Source: Hydrogenophaga sp. PAMC20947 (lineage in GTDB: Bacteria; Pseudomonadota; Gammaproteobacteria; Burkholderiales; Burkholderiaceae_C). From it: a stretch of DNA of 64,000 nt. Below the pieces are notes generated by a model that saw nothing but the letters and a program-made list of their open reading frames with translations, did not search any database and had not been told where the DNA came from. The DNA lies in contig NZ_CP039252.1 of assembly GCF_004795855.1 (NCBI RefSeq), positions 1,116,001 to 1,180,000 of the forward strand, in the 5' to 3' direction. Of the stretch, positions 1 to 8,383 are shown piece after piece (the stretch's first letter is position 1; each line of letters opens with the position of its first letter). The translations under genes and the position numbers were made by a program.

Positions 1-477
1 GAGCTTGTTCACAGCAAACACGATGGACGGCACGCGCAAGAGTTTGAGCAGCAGGCTGTGGCGCCGCGTCTGGGCCAGCAATTTGAGCGCGGCATTGCGC
101 CAGTCGAGTTTGGTGGCGTCAACCAGCACCACGGCCGCGTCGGCGCTGGAGGCTGCTGTGACCATGTTGCGCGTGTACTGCTCATGACCGGGTGCGTCAC
201 CAATGATGAACTTGCGCGTCTCGGTGTTGAAGTAGCGGTAGGCCACGTCGATGGTGATGCCCTGCTCACGCTCGGCCGACAAGCCATCGGTCAGCAGCGC
301 CAGATCGGTTTCACCCTGGCGCTGCACGCCGGCCAGGTGGTCTTGCAACACGGCCTTGCTGTCGACCAGCAAGCGGCCAATCAAGGTGCTCTTGCCGTCA
401 TCGACCGATCCACAGGTGATGAATTTCAGGGCGGGGCGGGTATCGGCGCCAACGGCGGGGGAAACAACTGTGTTCAT
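1..477 (-). CDS. cysN: Sulfate adenylyltransferase subunit 1, GTPase (CysN), 3'-truncated by window edge
   Basis: The first 159 residues are visible; the gene runs off the left edge. The start MNTVVSP is followed by the GTPase P-loop [10 protein letters not shown] at about residues 23-32 and the G3 motif DAPGHEQY at about 93-100, with the switch I segment [15 protein letters not shown] between. CysN is the GTP-hydrolysing subunit that drives ATP sulfurylase (CysD) to make adenosine-5'-phosphosulfate. It lies 43 bp downstream of cysD on the same strand, the standard order. The visible part cannot show whether an APS kinase domain (CysC) is fused at the C-terminus, which is common in proteobacteria. 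Confidence 0.96.
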   Translation of the reverse strand, partial: MNTVVSPAVGADTRPALKFITCGSVDDGKSTLIGRLLVDSKAVLQDHLAGVQRQGETDLALLTDGLSAEREQGITIDVAYRYFNTETRKFIIGDAPGHEQYTRNMVTAASSADAAVVLVDATKLDWRNAALKLLAQTRRHSLLLKLLRVPSIVFAVNKL

Positions 478-520
478 GAAAATTGTCCGAGTGAAATGTC
501 TAAACCTGGGGCGCCGGGGG

Positions 521-1462
521 TTAAAAGTAACCGTCTTTCTTGCGCTTCTCCATCGAGGCGTCAGACGTCTTGTCGTCCATGCGGGTGGAGCCGCGTTCGC
601 TGACCTCGGCCGTCAAGGTTTCCAGCACGATCTGCTCTGGCGTGGCTGCTGTGCTTTCTACCGGGCAGGTGCAGGTGATGTCACCCAGGGTGCGGAAACG
701 CACATCACGGGTTTGAACCGTTTCCCCGTCTTTCGCCGGGGTGAGTTCGGTCACGGGCACGAGCAGGCCGCGGCGGTCGATCACATCTCGTTTGTGCGAG
801 TAGTACAGCGAAGGCAAGGCAATCTGCTCGCGTTCGATGTATTGCCAGACATCGAGCTCGGTCCAGTTGCTGATGGGGAACACCCGGAAGTGTTCACCGG
901 GGGCCAGGCGCGTGTTGAACAGGGTCCACAGCTCTGGGCGTTGGGCCTTGGGTTGCCATTGTCCGAAGCTGTCGCGATGGGAAAAAATGCGCTCTTTGGC
1001 TCTGGCCTTTTCTTCGTCGCGGCGCGCGCCACCGATCAAAGCGTCGAAGCGGAATTCTTCAATGGCTTCGAGCAGCGTGACCGACTGGTGCACGTTGCGG
1101 CTTTCTTCTGGGTGCGACAGGCGCACGGTGCCGCGCTTCATGGAGTCTTCGACGTTGCGCACAATCAGCTCGGCTTGCAGCTCGCCGGCACGCAAATCGC
1201 GGAAGGCGGTCACTTCAGGGAAGTTGTGCCCGGTGTCGATCATCAACAGCGGATACGGGATACGGCCGACGCCAAAAGCTTTTTCGGCGCAGCGAAGCAT
1301 CACCAGCGAGTCTTTGCCGCCCGAGAACAGCAGTGCAGGGCGCTCGAACGCGGCGGCCACTTCGCGCAAGATGAAGATGGTTTCTTCTTCCAGGGCGTCG
1401 AGGTGGGCATTGCTGAGGTGGTGGGCTGTTTCCAGCACGGCGTTGTCGATGCGGGCGTTCAT
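521..1462 (-). CDS. cysD: Sulfate adenylyltransferase subunit 2 (CysD)
   Basis: 313 residues, the usual length for CysD. It carries the PP-loop ATP-binding motif SGGKDS at about residues 47-52, followed by a PAPS-reductase-like fold ([13 protein letters not shown] at about 91-103). It adenylates sulfate to APS in complex with CysN. Its ATG start overlaps the 3' end of cysH by 4 bp, so translation of the two is probably coupled. The basic tail [19 protein letters not shown] is typical of CysD C-termini. Confidence 0.97.
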   Translation of the reverse strand: MNARIDNAVLETAHHLSNAHLDALEEETIFILREVAAAFERPALLFSGGKDSLVMLRCAEKAFGVGRIPYPLLMIDTGHNFPEVTAFRDLRAGELQAELIVRNVEDSMKRGTVRLSHPEESRNVHQSVTLLEAIEEFRFDALIGGARRDEEKARAKERIFSHRDSFGQWQPKAQRPELWTLFNTRLAPGEHFRVFPISNWTELDVWQYIEREQIALPSLYYSHKRDVIDRRGLLVPVTELTPAKDGETVQTRDVRFRTLGDITCTCPVESTAATPEQIVLETLTAEVSERGSTRMDDKTSDASMEKRKKDGYF

Positions 1463-2205
1463 GTGGGGGCCTTTTCAAATGGCGGCAGTTGGGAAGACGC
1501 GGACTGCGTATGCAGGCCACACTCTTTCGCGGATTCGTTCTCCCACCACCACCGGCCGGCGCGAAAATCTTCGCCCACGGAGATGGCCCGGGTGCAGGGT
1601 GCGCAGCCGATGCTCGGGAAGAACTGGTCGTGCAGCGCGTTGTATTCGAGCCCATGCAAGGCAACGAAGTGCCAGACGTCGCCCCAGGTCCATTCGACCA
1701 GCGGGCTGATCTTGATGCGTTCGGCCTCTTGCACGATGTCGGCCACTTCGGCCCGGGCATTGGATTGCTCGCGGCGCAGGCCGGTGATCCAGCCGTCTTT
1801 GCCAGCGAGCGCTCGAGACAGGGGCTCCATTTTGCGAATGTCGCAGCAACCCTTGCGCAACTCGATGCTCTCGAACATGGCTTCTTCGCCGTGGCTGCGC
1901 AAAAACCGGATGACCGATTCGTTTTGCGGCCTGAAGATCTCCACACTGCGTGCATAGCGGCGCTCGATCTTGGGAATCATGGCCAGGGTTTCAGCGTGCA
2001 GCTTGCCGGTTTCCAGCACAAAGATGCCTGCGTTGATGCCCGCGAGGTGGATCAGGTGGGTAACGACTGTGTCTTCCACACCCAGGCTGGAGGCCTGTGT
2101 GAGGGCCTTGTGTTCGGCGGCCACCTGCTGAAGCAGTGCAAGGCTGTGGGCCACCTTGGCTTCGAAGTCGGTTGAGGGGCGGTTGTAGAGATCGAGTGCG
2201 CTCAT
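1459..2205 (-). CDS. cysH: Phosphoadenylyl/adenylyl-sulfate reductase, Fe-S type (CysH)
   Basis: 248 residues. It reduces APS (or PAPS) to sulfite using thioredoxin. A Cys pair at 120-121 (KGCCDIRK) and CAPC at 201-204 form the [4Fe-4S] ligand set found in APS-type reductases and missing from the E. coli PAPS reductase; the catalytic Cys is in KECGLH at about 229. This points to APS as substrate, which fits the lack of a visible cysC. It sits between DUF934 and cysD in one minus-strand operon. Confidence 0.96.
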   Translation of the reverse strand: MSALDLYNRPSTDFEAKVAHSLALLQQVAAEHKALTQASSLGVEDTVVTHLIHLAGINAGIFVLETGKLHAETLAMIPKIERRYARSVEIFRPQNESVIRFLRSHGEEAMFESIELRKGCCDIRKMEPLSRALAGKDGWITGLRREQSNARAEVADIVQEAERIKISPLVEWTWGDVWHFVALHGLEYNALHDQFFPSIGCAPCTRAISVGEDFRAGRWWWENESAKECGLHTQSASSQLPPFEKAPT

Positions 2206-2220
2206 ATTGGGCTTTCTGGC

Positions 2221-2616
2221 TCAGGCAGGCACTGCGGCGAAACGGGGCTGAATGGCCACGGCGTCACCTTGGTAGAAGCCGCTGTACTGGTTGAGCAATT
2301 GCTGACCGTGAATGAGGCTTTGGTCGGCGCGCAGTACAGCCTGGGAGAATCCACTGCGCTGCATTTGCTGCAATTGATCAATGAGCACATCGCCCGTGGC
2401 GCGAATATTGCCCGCAAATCCCAGGCGGCGGCGGAGCAAAAAAGCTTGGCTGAAAGCGCGTCCGTCGCTGAAGCCTGGGAAATTCAGGGTGACGGTATGC
2501 ACGCCCGACAGATCGGCCTCGCGGGGATCGGCGTCGTTGGCGATGGCCAGGGTACCTGCGGCCTGGGATTCGGCATCCAGGCTGCCGGCGGGGAAGAGTT
2601 GGAGTTGTTGGGTCAT
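2221..2616 (-). CDS. DUF934 family protein, sulfite-reduction accessory
   Basis: 131 residues. The core around RRRLGFAGNIRATGDVLIDQ matches the DUF934 family, almost always encoded directly after cysI in beta- and alphaproteobacteria. It lies 5 bp after cysI and 15 bp before cysH. The biochemical role is not established; gene neighbourhood suggests help to the siroheme sulfite reductase. No membrane segment or signal peptide is visible. Confidence 0.88.
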   Translation of the reverse strand: MTQQLQLFPAGSLDAESQAAGTLAIANDADPREADLSGVHTVTLNFPGFSDGRAFSQAFLLRRRLGFAGNIRATGDVLIDQLQQMQRSGFSQAVLRADQSLIHGQQLLNQYSGFYQGDAVAIQPRFAAVPA

Positions 2617-2621
2617 GGCGA

Positions 2622-4403
2622 TCAGGCTGTGGTTGTGGGACGGGCGGTGGCCACGCGCACAGCATTGGCAGCGGTTTTGAATGGATCGACGCCCACGCGC
2701 TTGAAGGTGTTGATGAAGGTCTCGCGCTCGTCGCGGTGGCTGCGGTAGGTGTCGAGCAGGGCCTCAACCACGTCGGCGACCTCAGCGGCGGCGAAGGATG
2801 GACCGATGACCTTGCCGGGAACGGCTTCGCCGGACAGGCGCGAACCGTCGGAGCCGCCCAGCGTGATCTGGTACCACTCCTGGCCGTCTTTGTCGACACC
2901 GAGTACACCGATGTGACCGCTGTGGTGATGGCCGCAAGAGTTGATGCAGCCGCTGATGTGCAAGTCGATTTCACCCAGATCGTGCAGCTCATCGAGATCC
3001 TGGTAGCGGGCCATCAGTGTGTTTGCGATGGGCAGCGAGCGGGCGTTGGCCAGATCGCAGAAGTCGCCGCCGGGGCAGGCGATCATGTCGCTGAGCAAAC
3101 CGATATTGGGTTTGGCCAGGCCCAGGCGCCGTGCTTCGCGCCACAGTTCGGGCAGCTGGTCGCAGCGCACCCAGGGCAGCAACAGGTTTTGCTCATGGGT
3201 CACGCGGGCTTCGCCGGCCGAGAAACGATCGGCCAGGTCCGCTGCGCGCTCCAGCTGTTCAGCGTTGGCATCGCCGGGTGCAGAACCCAGGCGCTTGAAC
3301 GACAGCGTGACGGCGCGCAGATCGGGATTCTGATGCGGCTTAACGTTTTGCGTGAGCCAGCGACTGAATTCCACGTCGTCTTCGGCAGCGGCTTTCAGGA
3401 TGTGGGCGATCTTGGCATCGGCGCTTTTGCGGTCGCAGTTGAGGTCGGGGGCTGCGAAGAATGCGCTGACCCGGTCGAGCTCAGTCTGGGTGATGGTGTG
3501 GGGCGCGCCGTCGATCGTGAGAATGTCCTGGTACTCGGCTTCCACCTGGTCGGAGAATGCCTGCCCCTCGGCTTTCACCAGAATCTTGATCCGGGCTTTG
3601 TACTTGTTGTCGCGTCGGCCAAAGCGGTTGTAGGCACGGACGATGGCTTCCAGATAGTTCAGGACCTGGTTCCAGGGCAGGAACTCGCGGATCACGCTGC
3701 CGATGATGGGTGTGCGGCCCATGCCCCCGCCCACGCGCACCTGGAAGCCCAGATCGCCGTCCACATTGCGCAGCAGGCGCAGGCCCACATCGTGCCAGGC
3801 GCTGGCGGCTCGGTCTTCGCGGGCGCCAGTGATGGCGATCTTGAATTTGCGTGGCAGAAAAGCGAACTCGGGGTGCAGCGTGCTCCACTGGCGCATGATT
3901 TCTGCGAAGGGACGCGGATCGGCTACTTCGTCAACGGCGATGCCGGCCAAGGCATCGGTGGTGATGTTGCGGATGCAATTGCCGCTGGTCTGGATGCCGT
4001 GCATGTTGACGCTGGCCAGCAGGTCCATCACATCGGCGGCGCGGTTCAGCGGAATCCAGTTGTATTGCACGTTGGAGCGTGTGGTGAAGTGGGCGCATCG
4101 GTCGGGCAGGCTGGGCACATCGGCCAGTGCCACCACGGCGTTCGAGATGTCGTTGTCTTCCTTGTGGTCGAAATCGCGGGCGATCTTGGCCAGCACGCGG
4201 AGCTGGTTGCTGGCGATTTCGCCGTAGGGCACTGCCACGCGCAGCATGGGAGCGAAGCGTTGTACGTACCAGCCGTTTTGCAGGCGCAGCGGCTTGAAAT
4301 CGTCTTCGAGCAGGGTGCCCGCAAAACGGCGATCGAGCTGATCGCGGAATTGTGCGGCGCGTTGCTGCACGAACTGGCGGTCAAAATCAGAGTATTGGTA
4401 CAT
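2622..4403 (-). CDS. cysI: Nitrite/sulfite reductase hemoprotein (CysI)
   Basis: 593 residues, a full-length siroheme/[4Fe-4S] reductase with duplicated ferredoxin-like and NiR/SiR domains. The cluster and siroheme Cys ligands are in ACPGGDFC (about 440) and GCINSCGHH (about 483). It reduces sulfite to sulfide with six electrons. No cysJ flavoprotein is adjacent, so electrons probably come from ferredoxin or another reductase, as in many beta-proteobacteria. It leads the cysI-DUF934-cysH-cysD-cysN run, so the operon promoter should lie at or above this gene. Confidence 0.96.
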   Translation of the reverse strand: MYQYSDFDRQFVQQRAAQFRDQLDRRFAGTLLEDDFKPLRLQNGWYVQRFAPMLRVAVPYGEIASNQLRVLAKIARDFDHKEDNDISNAVVALADVPSLPDRCAHFTTRSNVQYNWIPLNRAADVMDLLASVNMHGIQTSGNCIRNITTDALAGIAVDEVADPRPFAEIMRQWSTLHPEFAFLPRKFKIAITGAREDRAASAWHDVGLRLLRNVDGDLGFQVRVGGGMGRTPIIGSVIREFLPWNQVLNYLEAIVRAYNRFGRRDNKYKARIKILVKAEGQAFSDQVEAEYQDILTIDGAPHTITQTELDRVSAFFAAPDLNCDRKSADAKIAHILKAAAEDDVEFSRWLTQNVKPHQNPDLRAVTLSFKRLGSAPGDANAEQLERAADLADRFSAGEARVTHEQNLLLPWVRCDQLPELWREARRLGLAKPNIGLLSDMIACPGGDFCDLANARSLPIANTLMARYQDLDELHDLGEIDLHISGCINSCGHHHSGHIGVLGVDKDGQEWYQITLGGSDGSRLSGEAVPGKVIGPSFAAAEVADVVEALLDTYRSHRDERETFINTFKRVGVDPFKTAANAVRVATARPTTTA

Positions 4404-4421
4404 GGTGTCAGTGCCGAAAAA

Positions 4422-5222
4422 TCAGAGAGAGATCAACTTGGTACCGGCATAAGCCAGCAGCAAAGAGAGGAGGGAGCGCACCACACGTTCGGGTGTGTGG
4501 CGCATGAGCCGGGTGCCGAGCCAGATGCCGGGCAGGGAGCCCACCAGAAGCGTACCCAGCAACGGCCAGTCGACCGATCCCAGGCTGGCATGTCCCAAGC
4601 CTGCGACCAGGGTCAGGGGCACGGCATAAGCAATGTCGGCCGCAACGATGCGGGGCAGCGGCAACAGCGGAAACAGCAGCAGCAGCACCGACACACCGAT
4701 CGCGCCGGCACCCACCGAGGTGAGGGTTACCAGCGTGCCGATCACAGCACCGAACAACACAGGCAGACTCCAGTGGAGCGCGCGGCTTGCGCTGTCCAGA
4801 TCGTCTGGGTTGAGGGTGCGCGGCAAAACTTTGCCGCGGGCCGCCTTGTAAAACATGGCGGCGGCGGTAAGCAGCAACGCGATGCCCAGGGTGTGGGTCA
4901 TGATCGCCTGCACCCCTTCGGTTTCGGGGCCCAGATGGCGCAAGGCTGAGAGTGTGATCAGGGCTGCAGGCAGACTGCCGGCACTCAAGAGGCCCACCAC
5001 CCGCCAGGGTACGAGGCGTTGCCGCGCCAGGCTCACGGTGCCGCCAGCTTTGGTGACTGCGGCGAACAGCAAATCGGTACCGACAGCGAGGTAGGGCTTG
5101 ACCCCAAAGAAGAAAATCAGGATGGGCGTCATCAACGAGCCGCCGCCCACGCCGGTGAGGCCGACCACGAGGCCAACAAAGAAACCGGCAAAAATGAGTG
5201 CGAAATCGGGCATGGACGCCAC
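4422..5222 (-). CDS. Sulfite exporter TauE/SafE family membrane permease
   Basis: 266 residues with about eight hydrophobic helices and the family's glycine-rich N-terminal repeat (GFFVGLVVGLTGVGGGSL at about residues 13-30) echoed in the second half (VTLTSVGAGAIGVSVLL). This family moves sulfite, sulfoacetate or other organosulfur anions across the inner membrane. It is the first gene of the minus-strand cys cluster, 18 bp before cysI, so uptake or export of a sulfur anion linked to assimilation is likely. The substrate cannot be told from sequence. Confidence 0.93.
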   Translation of the reverse strand: MASMPDFALIFAGFFVGLVVGLTGVGGGSLMTPILIFFFGVKPYLAVGTDLLFAAVTKAGGTVSLARQRLVPWRVVGLLSAGSLPAALITLSALRHLGPETEGVQAIMTHTLGIALLLTAAAMFYKAARGKVLPRTLNPDDLDSASRALHWSLPVLFGAVIGTLVTLTSVGAGAIGVSVLLLLFPLLPLPRIVAADIAYAVPLTLVAGLGHASLGSVDWPLLGTLLVGSLPGIWLGTRLMRHTPERVVRSLLSLLLAYAGTKLISL

Positions 5223-5382
5223 TTTAAAAGCGTCTTGTTATATGACAAACGACTTTTTTTACATTTCTATATTCTAAATTCGTATATAGATAGCCTGACC
5301 CGATGGACAGGGCGCCTGATTGGGTCGCCTTTGTAGTGCTTTTTGCGAGCGGGCCGATACACAAGAGGTAACATCGCGCACC
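5223..5382. promoter_or_regulatory. AT-rich divergent promoter region of the cys cluster
   Basis: This 160-bp gap separates the minus-strand cys cluster from the plus-strand gene at 5383. A sharply AT-rich stretch at about 5236-5290 contains several TATA-like words on the minus strand (TATATAC, AATATAG) and a run of seven T. Such AT-rich DNA upstream of cys genes is where CysB-type LysR regulators bind; a cysB gene is at 21295-22242. The exact operator cannot be assigned by eye. Confidence 0.45.
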
Positions 5383-6186
5383 ATGTTGAATCTCCGCATT
5401 CATGTCGGTGTGGTGGGCTTCTCTGATGTTGAGCGCCACGCCCTGAACACCATCTTTCGTCTCTCCGAGGAGCGCGAGGTTGCCTATGCGCCTTGGGTTC
5501 CTCTGGTGGCGCAGGGCTCTGGCATCTCTGTCACGGGGCCTGAGGTGGTGCTGGTTGATGGCGAAAGCGCTGAAGCGGTGCTGTTTCATGCCAAACCCTC
5601 ACCCGAAGGGCAGCGGGTCATTTGGGTCGGCGATGAGGCGCCTGATCATGCCTGGCGGGTGCTGGGCCGACCCATGAGCTGGTCCAGCCTGCTGGAGGAC
5701 CTGGACGCGGTGTACGCCGCGCGGCAGGTCGATTCAGGGTTCCTGGACCTGGATATCAGCAGTCCAGGCAGGCTGGACGAGTTGGTGGATCGGCCTAAGG
5801 TGCCGATTCGCCGGGCTTTGCTGGTCGGGCTGGACGCTGGAGACAGCGCCCTGCTGCAGAGCCAGCTGGCCGCGGTCGGCGTGGAGGAGGTTGACGCGCC
5901 CCGTTCTACAGAGCAGGCTGTCGATTGGATCTCGCGCCACGAATACCAGTGTGGCGCGTTCAATATCGACAACCACCAAGTGGATGCCTGGTTGTTGTCG
6001 CGCTTGTTTGCCGAGCGCAACCCCCACGCCATGAATCTCGGCCTGTCTGAACATGCCAGCCCTCTGGCCGCCTGGTGGAGCCGTCGCCGCGTGCGCAAGG
6101 ACTCCCATCGGTCCGGTATCAATGCCTTGGTCTCGCGTCCGTTAAGCCGGGCGGAGTTGCTCCTGTGTATGGAGCGCCTGCGCTGA
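5383..6186 (+). CDS. Hypothetical protein with a degenerate response-regulator-like fold
   Basis: 267 residues from the ATG at 5383, chosen because AAGAGG lies about 14 bases upstream and the longer frame has no such site. The protein seems to consist of two receiver-like halves: the second (IRRALLVGLDAGDSALL through the end VSRPLSRAELLLCMERLR) has the hydrophobic beta/alpha rhythm and the lysine-like C-terminal helix of REC domains but no clear phospho-acceptor Asp. No DNA-binding or enzymatic domain is visible. Its stop is 3 bp from the convergent oxidoreductase stop. Confidence 0.7.
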   Translation: MLNLRIHVGVVGFSDVERHALNTIFRLSEEREVAYAPWVPLVAQGSGISVTGPEVVLVDGESAEAVLFHAKPSPEGQRVIWVGDEAPDHAWRVLGRPMSWSSLLEDLDAVYAARQVDSGFLDLDISSPGRLDELVDRPKVPIRRALLVGLDAGDSALLQSQLAAVGVEEVDAPRSTEQAVDWISRHEYQCGAFNIDNHQVDAWLLSRLFAERNPHAMNLGLSEHASPLAAWWSRRRVRKDSHRSGINALVSRPLSRAELLLCMERLR

Positions 6187-6188
6187 AT

Positions 6189-7346
6189 TCAGGTGGATTG
6201 GCGGCGCGCTTGTCGCCAGGCGAAACGGGCCGGGTCAAGCGCTTGTACAAGGTCTGATTCCAGCGAAGGAGTCTCTCCGTCCATGAGGCTGGCCAGCAGC
6301 GTGCCCATGCTGTGGGCCAGCGTGATGCCCCGGGAGCCCAGCGCAGACAAGGTGTACAAACCCGAAACCCGTGGTACCTGCACCAGCGCCAACCGGTTCC
6401 GCCGTGGGCCAGCCTGTGTCATGTGGTGGTGCAAAGCGGCGACGTCGGGGATGGCCCCAACCAGGGGCAGGCGATCGAGCGATGCACAACGCACCTGAGC
6501 CCAGCCTCGAAGTTCACCGGCCTGCGCGGCCAGGCGCATGCTGTCGGTGCCCGCAGCGCTCAGCTTGGACAGGCTTTCTGCATTGCGGGTGTGGCCTTCT
6601 TCGGTCACGTGGGTCGTGTACTCGCCTCGCTCGTAGGTGGAGCCCATGGACCAGACCCTTGCAGGCCATTGCGGGGGCAGACCGCTGTCTTCATAACAAG
6701 GCACAAACACACCGTTGTCGCGCCGGGGGCGTGCCTCCTTCGGCTGTCCCACCAGAGGCCCGAGGCTCATCTGGCCTTTGACAGGCCTCAATGGCAATGC
6801 GTCGGCCAACGATGCACCGCCTGCCAGGCTGGCGCTCAGCAAGCCCAATGAACCCCAGGCACCGGCCACCACCACCGCGTCGCCTTGAGCGATGGACTGC
6901 CCCTCATCGTCCAGGGCCAGCCATTGACCCGTCTCGCTGCGTTCCAGGCGCTGGACGTTGGCGCCCCAGATCGGTTGCACCGTGGTGAGGCGACCTGCTT
7001 CGGCCAGCCAGGCTTGAACCAGAGCGGCAGGTCTGACCAGGGCGGCGGGCCAGCGGCCCGGATCGTGTCCGAGGTTGTCGATCTCGCAAGCCTGCCATCC
7101 CTGGCCGGGCGGCACCAGGCGCTTCAATTCAGCTTGTGTGTCGGCGACACCCGCGGCGCTCAAGCGCGACAGTGGTGTGGGTGCGCGCGTGACGTGGGGG
7201 CTGAGCATGCCCACCGGCAAGGCGGATGCCGCTTGTGCCGGCCCTTGAGCCGCATCGAGCAGCGAGATCGCCCAGCCGCGGCGGGCCAGTGCAATGCAGG
7301 CGGCAGCCCCGGCCAGGCCAGCGCCGATGACCATGGCTTGGCGCAT
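6189..7346 (-). CDS. FAD-dependent oxidoreductase, MnmC C-terminal (oxidase) domain type
   Basis: 385 residues from the ATG at 7346 (MRQAMVIGAGLAGAA); the longer upstream frame would overlap yggX. The Rossmann GxGxxG motif VIGAGLAGAA is at about residues 6-15, the segment LPVGMLSPHVT follows, and the C-terminus LYTLSALGSRGITLAHS matches the oxidase half of MnmC, which turns cmnm5(s2)U34 of tRNA into nm5U. The MnmD methyltransferase half usually fused to it is missing here, so this is a stand-alone oxidase or a related D-amino-acid oxidase. It is followed convergently by the gene at 5383. Confidence 0.82.
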   Translation of the reverse strand: MRQAMVIGAGLAGAAACIALARRGWAISLLDAAQGPAQAASALPVGMLSPHVTRAPTPLSRLSAAGVADTQAELKRLVPPGQGWQACEIDNLGHDPGRWPAALVRPAALVQAWLAEAGRLTTVQPIWGANVQRLERSETGQWLALDDEGQSIAQGDAVVVAGAWGSLGLLSASLAGGASLADALPLRPVKGQMSLGPLVGQPKEARPRRDNGVFVPCYEDSGLPPQWPARVWSMGSTYERGEYTTHVTEEGHTRNAESLSKLSAAGTDSMRLAAQAGELRGWAQVRCASLDRLPLVGAIPDVAALHHHMTQAGPRRNRLALVQVPRVSGLYTLSALGSRGITLAHSMGTLLASLMDGETPSLESDLVQALDPARFAWRQARRQST

Positions 7347-7416
7347 GGGTTGGACCGTGTTCTTGGTTAGCGAGGAATGAGAATCAGAGGCGTGTGCCCT
7401 TGAGTGAGGCAGGGCC

Positions 7417-7689
7417 TCAGGCCGAGGGCGGTACGTAGCCAGCGGCCGCGTCTGCGCCTTCACCAAAAAAGTGCTTTTCCATCTGGCGTGCAAGGTATTG
7501 GCGGGCGCGGGCATCGGCCAGGTTGAGCCGGTTTTCGTTGAGCAACATGGTCTGGTGCTTGAGCCAGGCGGCCCAGGCTTCTTTGCTCACGCTTTCATAG
7601 ATGCGCTTACCCAGTTCGCCAGGGTAAGGGGCAAAATCCAGGCCTTCGGCTTCTTTGCCGAGCTTGATGCAGTTGACGGTACGTGCCAT
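7417..7689 (-). CDS. yggX: Probable Fe(2+)-trafficking protein YggX
   Basis: 90 residues from the ATG at 7689, preceded by AGGAG seven bases upstream. [17 protein letters not shown] with Cys7 and the segment [18 protein letters not shown] are diagnostic of YggX. The family protects Fe-S clusters against oxidants and takes part in iron trafficking. It is 70 bp upstream of the oxidoreductase gene on the same strand; the longer frame start at 7716 lacks a ribosome site. Confidence 0.96.
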   Translation of the reverse strand: MARTVNCIKLGKEAEGLDFAPYPGELGKRIYESVSKEAWAAWLKHQTMLLNENRLNLADARARQYLARQMEKHFFGEGADAAAGYVPPSA

Positions 7690-7810
7690 GGAAACTCCTG
7701 TGAGGCTGAAAAACAATCCCCAAATTGTGCCTGCATTGGGAAACCCTTTTCAGGTTTGGTGTTCCAATGGGCGCTGGCTCGTTTTGAGCGAGCCCTGAAA
7801 CACCGTAGTT

Positions 7811-8320
7811 ATGCTCTTCATGATCCCGTTTTCTCATACCCGCTCTTGGCTCGCTCTGATTTCGGCCACCTGTGTGCCCTTGCTGGCCTATGGCCTGTAC
7901 CTTCAGCACGCCGTGGGGCTGGTGCCATGTCCAATGTGTATCGTCCAGCGCTACGCCCTGGTATTGGTGGCCCTGATTGCTGGTGTCAGCGCGTTTTTTA
8001 AGCCGGGCTGGCTGCAAACGGGCGGTTTGGTCAAGATGGGCCTGGTGTCGGCTTTTGGCGCCTTTGTGGCAGCACGGCAAAGCCTGCTGCAATGGAATCC
8101 ACCTGAAGTGATGAGCTGCGGCCGGGATTTCTACGGAATGATCGAGTCGTTTCCCCTCAAGCGCGCGATCCCCATGATCTTCAAGGGCGGCGGCGACTGT
8201 TCGGCCGTGGACTGGACCTTCCTGGGGCTGACCATCGCCAACTGGTCGTTCCTGTGTTTCAGCGGCTTTGTGCTCATGGCGGCACTGCTGTGGTGGAAGC
8301 GCGCGCCCCGGGCCGCCTGA
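7811..8320 (+). CDS. dsbB: Disulfide bond formation protein B
   Basis: 169 residues with four membrane helices. The first periplasmic pair CPMC at 40-43 transfers electrons to quinone and the second pair is Cys103 (VMSCGRDF) and Cys130 (GGDCSAV), so all four redox cysteines of DsbB are there. It reoxidises DsbA. It starts after a gap from yggX on the opposite strand and converges on ppk2. An ATG three codons in (MIPFSHTR) is an alternative start. Confidence 0.95.
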   Translation: MLFMIPFSHTRSWLALISATCVPLLAYGLYLQHAVGLVPCPMCIVQRYALVLVALIAGVSAFFKPGWLQTGGLVKMGLVSAFGAFVAARQSLLQWNPPEVMSCGRDFYGMIESFPLKRAIPMIFKGGGDCSAVDWTFLGLTIANWSFLCFSGFVLMAALLWWKRAPRAA

Positions 8321-8383
8321 AGATCCACCCCAGGCAAGGTTGTCTTTCCTGCTGTCGGGCCCAACTGCTGCCCGGCAGAGCCG

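Noticed and set aside
251..1957. 568-codon plus-strand frame opposite cysD/cysH
   Set aside because: Antisense shadow; the minus-strand cysD and cysH carry all motifs.
2736..4949. 737-codon plus-strand frame opposite cysI
   Set aside because: Antisense shadow of cysI and the TauE gene in GC-rich DNA; Val/Ala/Gly/His-rich and without family motifs.
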